Assembly: GCF_036669915.1 (NCBI RefSeq)
Contig: NC_089322.1
Location: 17,787,719 to 17,851,718, forward strand
From: Pocillopora verrucosa
Taxonomy: Eukaryota > Cnidaria > Anthozoa > Scleractinia > Pocilloporidae
Direction of reading: 5' to 3'
DNA: 64,000 nt
Position 1 is the stretch's first letter. Each line of letters starts with the position of its first letter. Below the pieces are notes generated by a model. That model worked only from the letters and a program-made list of their open reading frames with translations. It did not search any database and had not been told where the DNA came from. Made by a program: the position numbers and the translations under genes. Below are positions 11,716-23,796 of this stretch, piece by piece.

Positions 11716-12484
11716 TGTTTAAAATTCAGTTTTGGTTTCTTGCTTATTCCGGCCTCTTGATATTCAAAAGCATTCCTTGTCATTTTTGTGTTCTGCTGTG
11801 TACATAACTTGAAAAATAAACACAGAGAAAGGAAACCACAAAGGATTAAACTTGAAGCTAAAGCAAAGTTTAAGTTGAGCCATAGCTGATCCAAATACTG
11901 AGCACTTTGTATTGTAACCCATTTAGCAGTAACGTTTATCTATATGTCTGCCAGCTTGTCACAAGTCTTACCCCTCTCCTTCAAAAGTCTCTATAAATAA
12001 ATTTTTCTTTGTGGTCCCTAATTGATGATAAGTATATTACAGCTCCTCAATTTTCCTCTCTCAAGACAAGGTTACTCTAAATTTAACAAAATAATGGACT
12101 TGATAAAACTCAAACTATAACTCAGCTGGCTGCTACTTGCAACCTTAATTTCTTGATATCAGTATACAATAATCAATATGTTATAAATAAGAACCCTAAT
12201 GCTTAATTTTGCAGTGATCACCTTCCTCCTTTTCATTTGCAGACCTGACTGGAACCTCTATAGGTGTGTTTGCTTGTTTTGAGTGGGGATGGAAGAAAAG
12301 GAGTCATGCTGTATATCTGATTTATTAAATCGCATTTGCTCTGTTTATACATGAGTAGAACTACCTTGTTCTCTGAAAAAAATAAAATTTCTCGCATTTT
12401 TATCTTTGCTTTGCAGTCAAACTTCCTTGTGTCTTGGACAAGAAATCTTATTTTCTTGAAAACAAAATCTTTGTTTCCAGCCTT
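11716..12484 (-). pseudogene. CaRF-like gene fragment, exons 3 and 4 (left arm)
   Basis: Exon 3 (12484-12365, 120 nt) follows a CTATTACAG acceptor and encodes KIRFLVQDTRKFDCKAKI-type sequence, then FFSENK before a GTAGTT donor. It parallels exon 3 of the CaRF/Ulp1 gene at 27858-27980 (RFIVQDTKKCDCPAKIH). Exon 4 (11795-11716) begins NTKMTRNAFEYQ, comparable with NTKSRRETMSKF of the other gene. Both exons are open here. Exons 1, 2 and everything after exon 4 are missing, so this is a fragment. Confidence 0.6.
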
Positions 12485-12517
12485 CTGTAATAGGTAAATA
12501 TAACAGTGTAAGATTCT

Positions 12518-13717
12518 AGCACGGCATAGATAGAACAGCTGGAGAGAAAAGGAAACGAAAAGATGCAGAAGAAGTACTGTATATAATAATTTCTTTTTAT
12601 CCTCAACCTTTGTGTTTCTGTCAACTATGGCTTGCTAATTCGAAAGGTCAAATACATGAATGGGTCATATGACATTGATCTCAGAATACTTTTATGACAA
12701 ACGTGATAACAGTTCAATCTTGGCTAAATTGAAGATGATTTAGAAGTTAACAATTATAAGAACTTTTCACAAACATATGCTGCTGACAAAGGAGAAAATA
12801 TATGCAATTCTGCATTTTTTGCTTTCTATCAAGCAATCATATGTTTGCTCCTTATCACACTATGACACTTCCGTTTTGTCACATTCCAAAAAATAACTTG
12901 AGAAATACACTGTCACTCATCTTACACTGTTATATTTAACTATTACAGAAGGCTGGAAACAAAGATTTTGTTCTCAAGAAAATAAGATTTCTTGTCCAAG
13001 ACACAAGGAAGTTTGACTGCAAAGCAAAGATAAAAATGCGAGAAATTTTATTTTTTTCAGAGAACAAGGTAGTTCTACTCATGTATAAACAGAGCAAATG
13101 CGATTTAATAAATCAGATATACAGCATGACTCCTTTTCTTCCATCCCCACTCAAAACAAGCAAACACACCTATAGAGGTTCCAGTCAGGTCTGCAAATGA
13201 AAAGGAGGAAGGTGATCACTGCAAAATTAAGCATTAGGGTTCTTATTTATAACATACTGATTATTGTATACTGATATCAAGAAATTAAGGTTGCAAGTAG
13301 CAGCCAGCTGAGTTATAGTTTGAGTTTTATCAAGTCCATTATTTTGTTAAATTTAGAGTAACCTTGTCTTGAGAGAGGAAAATTGAGGAGCTGTAATATA
13401 CTTATCATCAATTAGGGACCACAAAGAAAAATTTATTTATAGAGACTTTTGAAGGAGAGGGGTAAGACTTGTGACAAGCTGGCAGACATATAGATAAACG
13501 TTACTGCTAAATGGGTTACAATACAAAGTGCTCAGTATTTGGATCAGCTATGGCTCAACTTAAACTTTGCTTTAGCTTCAAGTTTAATCCTTTGTGGTTT
13601 CCTTTCTCTGTGTTTATTTTTCAAGTTATGTACACAGCAGAACACAAAAATGACAAGGAATGCTTTTGAATATTAAGAGGCCGGAATAAGCAAGAAACCA
13701 AAACTGAATTTTAAACA
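12518..13717 (+). pseudogene. CaRF-like gene fragment, exons 2 (tail), 3 and 4 (right arm and spacer)
   Basis: The spacer starts in the tail of exon 2 (HGIDRTAGEKRKRKDAEE) with a GTACTG donor. Exon 3 lies at 12949-13068 after CTATTACAG and reads open to FFSENK. Exon 4 (13638-13717) has TAA where the left arm and third copy have CAA (EYQ becomes EY-stop). The basic tail matches the position of the Lys/Arg-rich end of exon 2 in the 25.8-29.3 kb gene. Truncation at 12518 is shared with the third copy (22593), suggesting a defined boundary. Confidence 0.6.
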
Positions 13718-14890
13718 GTACAAAGTTAATTTGATCTTCCAATGTTATTTAATTTTAACCATAGAATTTGCTATTTAAATTTATCCCCTCCATTTTTCTG
13801 GGTATTGTGAGCAAAAACAAACAATTATCACAAAATGCATGGTATACAATGGTTTGATTCACCAATGTGGCAAAGGCCTTTCACTGTCTATCCATAAAAA
13901 GGGAAATAGTTTGTAAACTGTAAGACATTCTGCATGTTGAGTGTATACTTATTCATCCATGTGAAATTAAAGGTTACTTGAAATAAATGTGAAAGATTTA
14001 TAGGATTTTCAGACCCCTGATAGCAATTACTAATGTGCTGATTTGTTGTACTTAAAGGTTATGATTTTGGTGGAAATAGTGGAAGAAATTTCTGGACCTG
14101 GAATTTTGTTGCAAATGTTTGTTTAAATCAGTTTAAGTCAGTTAAAAACTCTCCTGTTTCAAGATTACATGATTACCACACCAGAACCTTTTGTATTCTA
14201 TATTATGCACCATGTTATGATTATGGTTTCAATAATAAAAGGTGCTGACTCAAGAACTTTCCAAAATATCTCTACATACAAAGAAATAGATTGTGGTTAT
14301 GTACTCCAAATAGCAGGTCACATCAGTCTTCTGTAAGGAAGTAGCAGAAATTTCTGTGGTGGTTTTGGTGGATGGAGAGAAACATCCACCAAAACCACTT
14401 TATTCTATGTGTTAAGAGTTATGATAATCATTATGAACGTTTGGTCGGTCAGCAATTGTGCACCATAAAAAATAATTAGCCAGAGCACTAACTGCTAATT
14501 AGTGGTATAAATCTTTTGTCTCCCTGAACATCTAACAATGGCTATAGATAAAATTTAAAAAATATATTGTTGATGGTTTTGGTCAAAGTTTTGGTGGATG
14601 TTCCCTAATGACATCCACCAAAACTACGTAACATCTAAGCACCTTTTAAATACGTGAAATATCTGCATAAAATTGCGTAAAATGTTTTATAATACTACAA
14701 TCGAACAATAAATTAATACTTACCATTTCTTTAGTAAAAAGTTTTGACGCAATTTCCCAAACAAATAATACACTTGGGTCATCGGGATAAGTCGGCATGT
14801 TGTCGTTGCTTCGTAATTTTTTTCCATCATTCCATCTCAGTCCCTCTCGACCAAGGTGGTTTTGGTGGATGGAATCTAATGCTGACCTTT
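12921..14890 (+). repeat. Right arm of the 1,970-bp inverted repeat
   Basis: Mirror of 10543-12512. With the 408-bp spacer 12513-12920 it forms one full 2.4-kb unit equivalent to 22593-24967. Differences from the left arm are few, so the inverted duplication or its homogenisation is recent. The arm ends abruptly at AATGCTGACCTTT; the homology seen further out in copy 3 does not continue into 14891 onward. Confidence 0.9.
14724..14890 (-). pseudogene. Exon fragment of unrecognised cassette gene B (copy 2)
   Basis: Reverse-complement partner of 10543-10709, with the same donor-like junction. It shares the one-base loss with the left arm, so the loss predates the inverted duplication. No function can be assigned. 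Confidence 0.45.
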
Positions 14891-15174
14891 TTTCATAGTG
14901 TATTGTACGGCGGCCATTTCTCTTCTCAGTTGTTGGGTTTTGGAGAACTTATTCGGAATTTCATATTTGTTTCTTGGGGATTTTCGTTTCCAAGGTAAGG
15001 ATAAGTCATTTCATATTTTCACGGGTTCTTTGCGTGCTTTAACTTTTCAATTTTGTTGTGGGAGCTTCACGATTAAGCTCTCACGAAAGGCGATTACGTT
15101 TGTACACCTGGTTTTTGATCTTTCTTTCATAATCTGAGGCGTTTGTTTCGTTATTTCTTCAGGTGTCTGTTATA

Positions 15175-15450
15175 GAAGATTTTTTCACGTAAGCCAACAC
15201 GCTGAAACGCGGCTTGTGTTCAGTGCAGGTTGCACAGGAGCTTTTACGTTTTCACAAGCCAACATTTATCGGCTTGGACCTTCGGTGCGGGTTGTGCCAG
15301 ATTGAAAGGAGTCATTGTACTCTCGCAAGCTAACATTTGTCGGCTTGAATGTATTTGTGCGGGTTGCGCTTCAAAGAGTCTCAGGGTGTCTCAAAGTGTC
15401 TCACGAGTGTCTCAAAATGTCTCACGAGTGTCTCAAAGTGTCACAAACTG
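15175..15450 (+). repeat. Leader with three tandem hairpins and a GTGTCTCA repeat
   Basis: Three ~65-70-bp units each hold a short stem-loop of the type CAAGCCAACATTTATCGGCTTG (near 15191, 15254 and 15328), followed by a GTGCGGGTTGYGC segment. Next comes 15368-15447, a short tandem array of GTGTCTCA/CACGA. It sits immediately 5' of the helicase relic beginning at 15560, like a structured 5' leader. The array also reads open in one frame (RVSQSVS-type), but I see no reason to call it protein. Confidence 0.6.
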
Positions 15451-15559
15451 AAAGAAACTATTGTTTGCCTTGAACTGTCAAGAGTGTTATCTATTTTAAT
15501 AAACTGAGTTTCTAGTTAGTTGGATTGTTGTTGTTGCTCGCTCAAGCACACAAGTAAAT

Positions 15560-17830
15560 ATGGGGATCTCCATTGACCAATTCCGTTCAAGGATTGGATC
15601 TCATGAAGATTTACATCCTGATTTAAGTGAAAACTATGACCTCTCTGATGATCTCAACATTCCATCAACATTGCTGAATAATGAACCACTGATATTGAAT
15701 GAATTACCTGATTTCGATTTTCGTCAAATGGTCCAGACATCCGATAAAGAGCAAAAAGAATTTTTTATCACATTTTACATCAGATTAAAACCTCAGAAAC
15801 CCCTTTCTACTGCTTCCACAGTGGAGGGGCTGGTGTTGGCAAATCGCATTTGACAAAAGATTTGTATCAGGCAGTGCTTAAGTATTATAACACTAGAGCT
15901 GGTGATGATTTTCATCAGATCAAAGTTATACTATTAGCTCCAACTGGTAAAGCTTAAGGGTAACACTCTTCATAGCACTCTGGCCATTCCTGCCAATCAA
16001 TCACTGAGACATTACAAACAGCTTGATTCAAGTAGACTAAACACTTTGAGAAGTCAATTGATTTTTTTTGATGAAATCTCAATGGTAGGAAATGGTAATG
16101 GTAATTTGCAATACAGCTAAACAATAGGCTTAAAGATATAAAAGGCTGTAGAGAGGATTTTGGAGGTGTGAGCATAATTGCTATTGGTGACTTATTCCAA
16201 TTAGAATCTGTTATGGATGCTTATATTTTCAAAGACCTCAAAAATGTAGATTTATGCTGTTCTTTCTCCCAGTTTATGGCATAAACACTTTAAAATGTTT
16301 GAACTTAATGAAATCATGGGTCAAAGAGACAGCAAATTGTTTGTGGAATTACTTAATAGGTTGCGTAAAGGTAAACACAGTAGCTGACATTGCAAAACTT
16401 AAAGAGAGCTATACAAGAAGACATCAACAACCCAATAGATGCATCTCACTTATTTATACAGAATGCTAAAGTAGATGAATTTAATCAAAGGGCCTATAAT
16501 GCAGCCACAGGAAACAAATTCACAATAAATGCTCTAGATAGTGTTATTGGAGCTATCTCTCCAGAGCTAAGAAACAAAATACTAAGACAAATACCCAATG
16601 ATCCAAGAAAAACAAAACAGTTAGCCTCAACCCTTTGTCTTGCTGAGGGTGAAAGAACACACTTTGTCATGAATGTACGAACCGAAGATGGCATGACAAA
16701 TGGTGCTGGAAATGTTGTTAAACTAGTTCAGTTACATCAACAAACCAAACCATCTGGTATTGTATGGGTACAATTTGACCACTCTGATGTAGGTCAGAAA
16801 ACAAGGAATGAAAAAAGACATTTGTATGTACAAGGAATTGAACACACATGGACCCCAGTAAACCCTGTGACTACACAGTTTGCGGTAGAAACAGAACAGC
16901 ACAAGTTGTTAGAAAACAATTTCCACTGCATCCCGCAGCAGCAAAAACAATTCACAGGTCACAAGGTGATACTGACAGTGGAATTGTTGTGGATTTTAGT
17001 ACCAGAAATACTATTCCACACATACATTATGTGGGACTCAGTAGAGTGACTGTTATAGAAGGTCTATATATTTCTGATTTGTGTGAAAGCAAGATTGCTG
17101 TTAATCCAGATGGAGAGATTAAGAACAACTGCAAAACTTAAGCTTTGCATCTCCCCTCTCCATGACATAACATTTTCCCTTCTTAAACTGTGTTATCTTA
17201 ATGTAAGGTCTCTTCACAAACACATAGAAGATATATGTAAAGACTTAATTTATCTAAGTGCTGATATCAATATTTTCACAGAAACAAGATTTAATTCTCA
17301 AGATAATAATGACATGTATGACATTGCTGGTTATGTTCTCTTCCGTAATGACAACCTTAATTCCAGCAATGGATCAAGGTCTTATGGTGGTACAGCTGTG
17401 TACAGTAAAATCCCATACTTACCTGGATACCCCTATTGTCACAATATACATGGTGTTGAAATAACAGTAATTAAGTTAGCAAGTCTTTAGGATTGAATAA
17501 TCATAGGGATATATCACTCCCCAAACGTGCCTGTAAGGCAACTTTATGAAGCAATAACTGAGGTATTAAATAACATTTCACCAGACAACAATAACATTAC
17601 TGGAGACTTTAATATAAATTGGCTTGTTGAAACAGACAGAAGACCTTTGTATAATTTACTAGTGAGGGATAACCATTACAGACAGTTCATATCAACTTAT
17701 ACAACTGACAACAACACAGTAATTGATCATATATATACAAATATATCTAACATTGATATACAAGCAGATGTTTTAGCAACATATTTCACAGATCATAAAG
17801 CTGTTTGGGCCTCATTTCACGGTGTCCTCT
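15560..17830 (+). pseudogene. PIF1-type helicase plus EEP endonuclease relic (Helitron/Helentron-like)
   Basis: An ATG at 15560 (MGISIDQFRSRIG) opens ~100 codons leading into SGGAGVGKSH, a Walker A motif, at 15820-15849. After a frameshift come APTGKA, FFDEISMVG (Walker B, ~16065-16090), AIGDLFQLE, NEIMGQRDSK, and then PAAAKTIHRSQGDT and HYVGLSRVTVIEGLYI (helicase motifs V-VI, 16940-17080). A second domain follows: LNVRSLHKH, FTETRF, YGGTAVYS, GDFNIN, DHIYTN and TDHKAVW, the motif series of endonuclease/exonuclease/phosphatase nucleases. At least four frameshifts or stops break it. In Helentrons the helicase and EEP follow a Rep nuclease; no Rep domain is visible here, so the copy is either 5'-truncated or a Rep-less relative. 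Confidence 0.8.
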
Positions 17831-20153
17831 AACAAATTACTTTATCATGATGTACATTGTTTTTAAGTTAAGAGAGCAACAAAAGAAAGCAGTAAATAGT
17901 TATGAAAAGAGTTGTTTCCCTTTTTTCAGAGGAATTTGTAATGAGAAACTCGCAAAACTATTAATAAGGAAATGCTGCTTATTCATTTGGTACCAGAACA
18001 GGCCTTTTAAAATTAAGTTTGAAGTCATCTTTCTAAGAGTTGTCCAGTTTAACAACCATTTACAAAAGACAAAAATAAACTACATAACACACAGTCTTGA
18101 AATTTCAAGGCAGCTCCTTTAGCATCTTGGCTAATTTCTAACTGCAACCTTAATTGACAACCCTGCATTAAACAATTATTCCACAGTTAAGTCTGCAACC
18201 CCCTCCTGAAATACTCCAGGATACCAAAAAAAACAACAACAAGCAAACAAACATATTAGTGAAGTGAACAAACAACCACATGCGTGACTTTCACGTAATC
18301 TAAAATTCGTGATTGCAGCATTCCCACGTGCGTAAAGTGCTTGTAACTTATGGGAAACACACGCATGTTACACCAAAAAAACCCGCGTGTAGCAGAAGAG
18401 GCCGATTACTCGCAATTTCTCGTAGTTTTGAATTTCCCTTTTGTTTTTCAGAACACCCATATACCTGTACTTTTTTACAAATTAATTGGAAAAGCATTCC
18501 TTGAAATAGGAAGTCGTCCTGTATTTTCAGCGAAAAAGATCTCAAGTGATCAAAACAACACCGGCCAGATTATAGTCACGTGCTCGGCAACGACTTCTTG
18601 AAAGCGATCATCTTTCATTCTTACCATCAAAACAGTCACGTTTGCATAGAAGAATAACAAAACGAAACGATTACAACGGAAAGACCCAAATTGGCGTAGA
18701 AAGAAATAATGCTGCAAATTACCATTTTTTTTATGTCATGGGTACATGTTTCCGTGGGAATTTCTGTGTCAACAGCTTGCTGTCACTCACAAAGTCTTCG
18801 TGATTCTCGCTGGTCCTCGTTATGTTTAGCGCATGGACGATTCGAAGACCCTTCAAATTTGGTTTTTAAGTTGATCATAGCACCAATCTGAAACATTTGA
18901 AGTCCATTTCAATATAGTAAATGTCGAAACAGGCGTGTAAAGACAATAAATATCGCAACGATCAGTGCAATCATAATAGCGCCAGGACTTTGGACTTACT
19001 TTTTCGGAAGGATAGATCTCGAGTTCGAAGCAGACTAATTACGACTAATTACGAAGAGTCCACGCTAATTTGCATATCGCAGAGCGCCCACAAGAACTCG
19101 TTTCTACGCTATCGTGTATCCACGAGTTAAACAGTAGTAGCAGAAATGTTTTCAATTTTTTTTCAATGACTGTTACAAAAATATTTACTGCTTCAAGTAT
19201 TTCCAGTATTGCCGTATAAACAAATAAATAGCCTAAGCCACCAGGAGATAATTTATTTGTTGAAGACGATTACCAAACGTTCAAAAACACGCCAAAAAGC
19301 TTCCAGGGAGGGAGGGAAAGGCATATTGCTTGATAAAAGTATAAGTTAATACCCCAGATCTCTCCTGTGAATCTGTATTTGTTCAAATAATTCCTGCACA
19401 AAAATTACTATTCAGGCTGTTGATTCCAGGCCTAATATCACCCCTGTGGTACAGTTGACTCACGGTGAGCGACAGGTTTGCTTCCGCTCAAAAACCCCTT
19501 GCAAACACTTTGTCAATGAAATCCCACACAAGTACGCATTGCGGACCTATTTTTAAAGCAGCAAAGAGAAAAACGTTTTGAGACCGAAAGGTAAGTAAGT
19601 ATTTCAATGTTTTACAACCTAAATTTAGTGTTTTGCTTTGTAATTTTACAACGTACAGTAAATTTTCAAATTAATAACTCAAAAAGCTTTCAGCTAAAAT
19701 TGAACTCTTTATTAATAACCTTATACTATCTTGATCTGATATCTCAATTAGCGATAACAACAGAAATCATTTGCTTTTGTGGTATATACTATATGTATGC
19801 CTAACTTGTTGAGGTACGTTGCCATGAAATAATGCACTCTGAGCAACAATTAATCTGATTACACAAAACTGAGCTAATGTTTAAATTGTTCACTGGACTG
19901 CCTGGACAACTAAAGCAACTGACAATGCATTTTGGGAGTGGTAGGGATGCTTACTTCATAGTGGCTATGGCTGTACCTGTCCTTGAATTTTCCCTGTAGT
20001 TTGTAATAGATTTCCATGCATTGTTTGTTATTTTTTTCAGGAAATTTTAGTCTGCAGGAAGAAAATGTTTTTACAGAAGAATCCTTTTCCTGTAACTTGT
20101 ACAACTGTTGCTCACGTTTGCCATATTACTGATATTTTTATCATAATAGAACT
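17831..20153. other. Gene-free stretch
   Basis: No supported gene. Open frames (for example 17805-18122, 18350-18601) are short, overlap each other in several frames and show no domain. The first ~100 bp may still be decayed tail of the helicase-EEP relic. Confidence 0.5.
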
Positions 20154-20619
20154 TTCACAAAAATTATTTGACATTGAATTCTTATACAAATACTGCAAGG
20201 TCATACCTCCCCACCAACTCATCAAGGTGGTGTTGAAAACTACAGTAAGGTCTATTGAATATAGTTAAAGTACTGAATTTCACTCCATGACTTACTACTA
20301 CAGAATATGGGGCTTTTTTATGATTATGTACCAAACAAAAACAAAATGCTTTCTTGGCTCATTTGCATCAAGCCACCTAATATAATTCACAAAGATTATT
20401 TGACATTGGATTCTCATACAAATACTGCAAGGTCATGCCTGCCCACCAACCCATCAAGGTGGTGTTGAAAACTGCAGTAAGGTCTATTGAATATAGATAG
20501 AGTACTGAATTTCACTTTATGACTTACAATTACAGAATATGGGGCTTTTTTATGATTAGGTACAAAACAACAACAAAAAAGCTTTCTTGGCTCATTTGGA
20601 TCAAGCCACCTAATATAAT
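20154..20619 (+). repeat. Tandem duplication, period 232 bp
   Basis: Two adjacent units (20154-20385, 20386-20619) share most of their sequence, including ATACAAATACTGCAAGGTCAT, CATCAAGGTGGTGTTGAAAAC and GAATATGGGGCTTTTTTATG. They differ at about one base in ten to fifteen, so the duplication is not very recent. No coding content. Confidence 0.85.
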
Positions 20620-20883
20620 GCAATCAATGTCTTGTTTTCTGTATCCCAAGTAATTGCTCAGTTGGAATTGATATTTAAATTTGAATTATAATCACTTAAA
20701 TCCAACCGAATGTATTTCTTTCATTACTTTTCTACTGACTGCCAAACCAGCAAGCCTTGAGGCATTAAACTGTGAGGACTTTAAAAAAGGCCCTATATTG
20801 TTTACATGTAGCTGTTTTGGGGGAGGGGAGTGGTAAAGTTTCAAATTTGGTTAAGAGTATGTAACATAATAATAGTAATGACA

Positions 20884-20910
20884 ATAATGTTAATAATAAT
20901 AATAATAATT
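20884..20910. repeat. (AAT)n microsatellite
   Basis: A short run of AAT/ATA triplets, imperfect at its 5' end. Confidence 0.7.
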
Positions 20911-22592
20911 CATTTTTTCCATCCTTTGTTGCAAATACATCTGACCCAGAGTCATTATTGGAACATTCCAGAATAGCCTTTTTATTAATGCAAGGCCTCA
21001 GTGGTGCACAGTCATGATATGAATTTAGGAATTACCAAGTGTAAAATTTCAAGTCAATATGGTCCAGAAAGTACTCATTTTTGTAGAGGGTGGAGCTGGG
21101 AGGGGTGGAGGGGTTGAAATTATTAGGTTTGCGTACCGTTTTCACTCTTTGCATCCTAAGCACTCATACACGCACACTTCAGATGGATGCTCAACACGAC
21201 AACGTCAAAAAATAATCAAGCAAATAACTTAGACGTGCAAAGCTTCCACGGTTAATACAAATTTACCGCTGTAAACAGTGAAAAGGCTTTACAGATTTTA
21301 CTCGTAGCTTCTTTAAAGGTACCATTTCCTATGACGTTCTAACAAGATTATCAAGTTGTCAAATACGTATTTTCGTATGATTGATACCAATTGCTTTATT
21401 AAGTCGAAATAAGCTTAATGTCAAGAATAAATAAGCGGATTACTACACTTATGACAAATTTTGTATTCTATTAAAAAAAGTGCTTGGTTCAATTACGCAG
21501 TTCACCGAAAGGTTAATGTTGTTTGCCTGCTGGGATTTTTCTAAAAATTGAATACATTTTCAAGACCTGTACTCGATGAGGTGCACTTCTTGCGATTGTG
21601 CTGCAATCCGGCGAGTCCTTCGGAAAAACATGTCACCGAGAGCAGAGCTTGTAAGACACTATTCAGGCAAGTATTTCCTTGGTTTGAAATTCCCTTTGGT
21701 TCCATTTGATCGTGAGTAGTGTTTAGAATTCACGAAGAAGCGTATTTTAGCCAAAGGCAGAAGATTCGTATTGGAACGGAGCGCAGCGAGATAAGGTAAT
21801 ATTCTTTCCCGCGAAAATTACAAAAACATATGGTTAATAGATAACTTCCCATTTGTTTTTTCTCGCGCAAGTAACAAAAATGTTTCCTTCCCTGTCCCCC
21901 TCCAATCGCACTTCAACCAGTCGGGGGAGGTGAGGGTAGAATTGTTAAATCATCAGAAGGCTTGGTTGCCTAATTGAGCCTGGTGTCTAAGCTTCTTTAG
22001 AAAGGTCAGCCCAAAACCACCTCGGTCGAGAGGGACTGAGATGGAATATTTAATGACTTGCAAAACATAACCGAAGATTCTCGGAAATCCGCAAGTGATG
22101 TAGCCGAACATCAAAAGCTGTAAATCCCATGATTCTTGAGGAACAAACAGAAACAGCATAGCGAGAATTTTTAAGTCGCGAACCATTGATGGTAGACATG
22201 CAGATAATTTAGGATACGTAAATTCTGTTGATGAGGCGCTTAAACTTATTGCGGAATTTGAAACAGGATTGACGACGAAGTTTTCTTTCTTTAAAGCTGT
22301 CAAAGGTTTCGGGAACATATATTTATATATATTTGATATAGCTCTTTAGCATTACAAAGCTTTGCTATCGCTATTGTGCATTCTCACTAGTTTGTCTAGT
22401 TCAAGTCCTCTGGCATGGCTTGGATGATACCACAATCGTGGAATCATTCGGGTTAATTTAATGCTTACACCTCCTTCCTCGGACAGAAGTCACAAAATAC
22501 CGGGGGAAGATGCATGAGATATTTAAGGAGCAAAAATTCGTTTTTTACTGGTGTGCCTTTCCTAATTTTGGGAAGGAAAGTGTTCAATTGCC
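20911..22592. other. Mostly gene-free stretch
   Basis: No supported gene. At 22003-22045 a 40-bp stretch (CAAAACCACCTCGGTCGAGAGGGACTGAGATGG) matches part of the cassette gene-B exon, without the preceding CATCCAC box. It is probably a small relic of that family. Confidence 0.45.
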
Positions 22593-23796
22593 AGCACGGC
22601 ATAGATTGAACAGCTGGAGAGAATAGGAAACGAAAAGATACAGAAGAAGTACTGTATATAATAATTTCTTTTTATCCTCAACCTTTGTGTTTCTGTCAAC
22701 TATGGCTTGCTAATTTGAAAGGTCAAATACATGAATGGGTCATATGACATTGATCTCAGAATACTTTTATGACAAACGTGATAACAGTTCAATCTTGGCT
22801 AAATTGAAGATGGTTTAGAAGTTAACAATTGTAAGAACTTTTCACTAACATATGCTGCTGACAAAGGAGAAAATATATGCAATTCTGCATTTTTTGCATT
22901 CTATCAAGCAATCATATGTTTGCTCCTTATCACGCTATGACACTTCCGTTTTGTCACATTCCAAAAAATAACTTGAGAAATACACTGTCACTCATCTTAC
23001 ACTGTTATATTTACCTATTACAGAAGGCTGGAAACAAAGATTTTGTTTTCAAGAAAATAAGATTTCTTGTCCAAGACACAAGGAAGTTTGACTGCGAAGC
23101 ACAGATAAAAATGTGAGAAATTTTATTTTTTTCAGAGAACAAGGTAGTTCTACTCATGTATAAACAGAACAAATGCGATTTAATAAATCAGATATGCGGC
23201 ATGACTCCTTTTCTTCCATCCCCACTCAAAACAAGCAAACACACCTATAGAGGTTCCAGTCTGGTCTGCAAATGAAAAGGAGGAAGGTGATCACTGCAAA
23301 ATTAAGCATTAGGGTTCTTATTTATAACATATTGATTATTGTATACTGATATCTAGAAATTAAGGTTGCAAGTAGCAGCCAGCTGAGTTATAGTTTGAGT
23401 TTTATCAAGTCCATTACTTTGTTAAATTTAGAGTAACCTTGACTTGAGAGAGGAAAATTGAGGAGCTGTAATATACTAATCATCAATTAGGGACCACAAA
23501 GAAAAATTTATTTATAGAGACTTTTGAAGGAGAGGGGTAAGACTTGTGACAAGCTGGCAGACATATAGATAAACTTTACTGCTAAATGGGTTACAATACA
23601 AAGTGCTCAGTATTTGGATCAGCTATGGCTCAACTTAAACTTTGCTTTAGCTTCAAGTTTAATCCTTTGTGGTTTCCTTTCTCTGTGTTTACTTTTTCAA
23701 GTTATGTACACAGAAGAACACAAAAATGACAAGGAATGCTTTTGAATATCAAGAGGCTGGAATAAGCAAGAAACCAAAACTGAATTTTAAACAGTA
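22593..23796 (+). pseudogene. CaRF-like gene fragment, exons 2 (tail), 3 and 4 (third copy)
   Basis: Same structure as 12518-13717. The exon 2 tail has a TGA in HGID-stop. Exon 3 is 23024-23143 with an internal TGA where the palindrome copies have CGA (IKM-stop). Exon 4 (about 23717-23796) is open, NTKMTRNAFEYQEAG, with a GTACAA donor. Three copies thus carry different inactivating changes, as expected after duplication of a decaying fragment. Confidence 0.6.

Larger units (their letters stand above)
10543..12512 (-). repeat. Left arm of a 1,970-bp inverted repeat (CaRF-cassette copy)
   Basis: This arm is the reverse complement of 12921-14890 with only scattered single-base differences; both arms are exactly 1,970 bp. 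It carries, on the minus strand, CaRF-like exon 3 (12484-12365) and exon 4 (11795-11716), both without stops, and on the plus strand the exon of an unrecognised second gene (10543-10709). It lacks the last ~400 bp of the unit, so the truncation point is inside the intron between CaRF-like exons 2 and 3. Several CATCCACCAAAAC / GTTTTGGTGGATG pairs mark internal boundaries. Confidence 0.9.
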
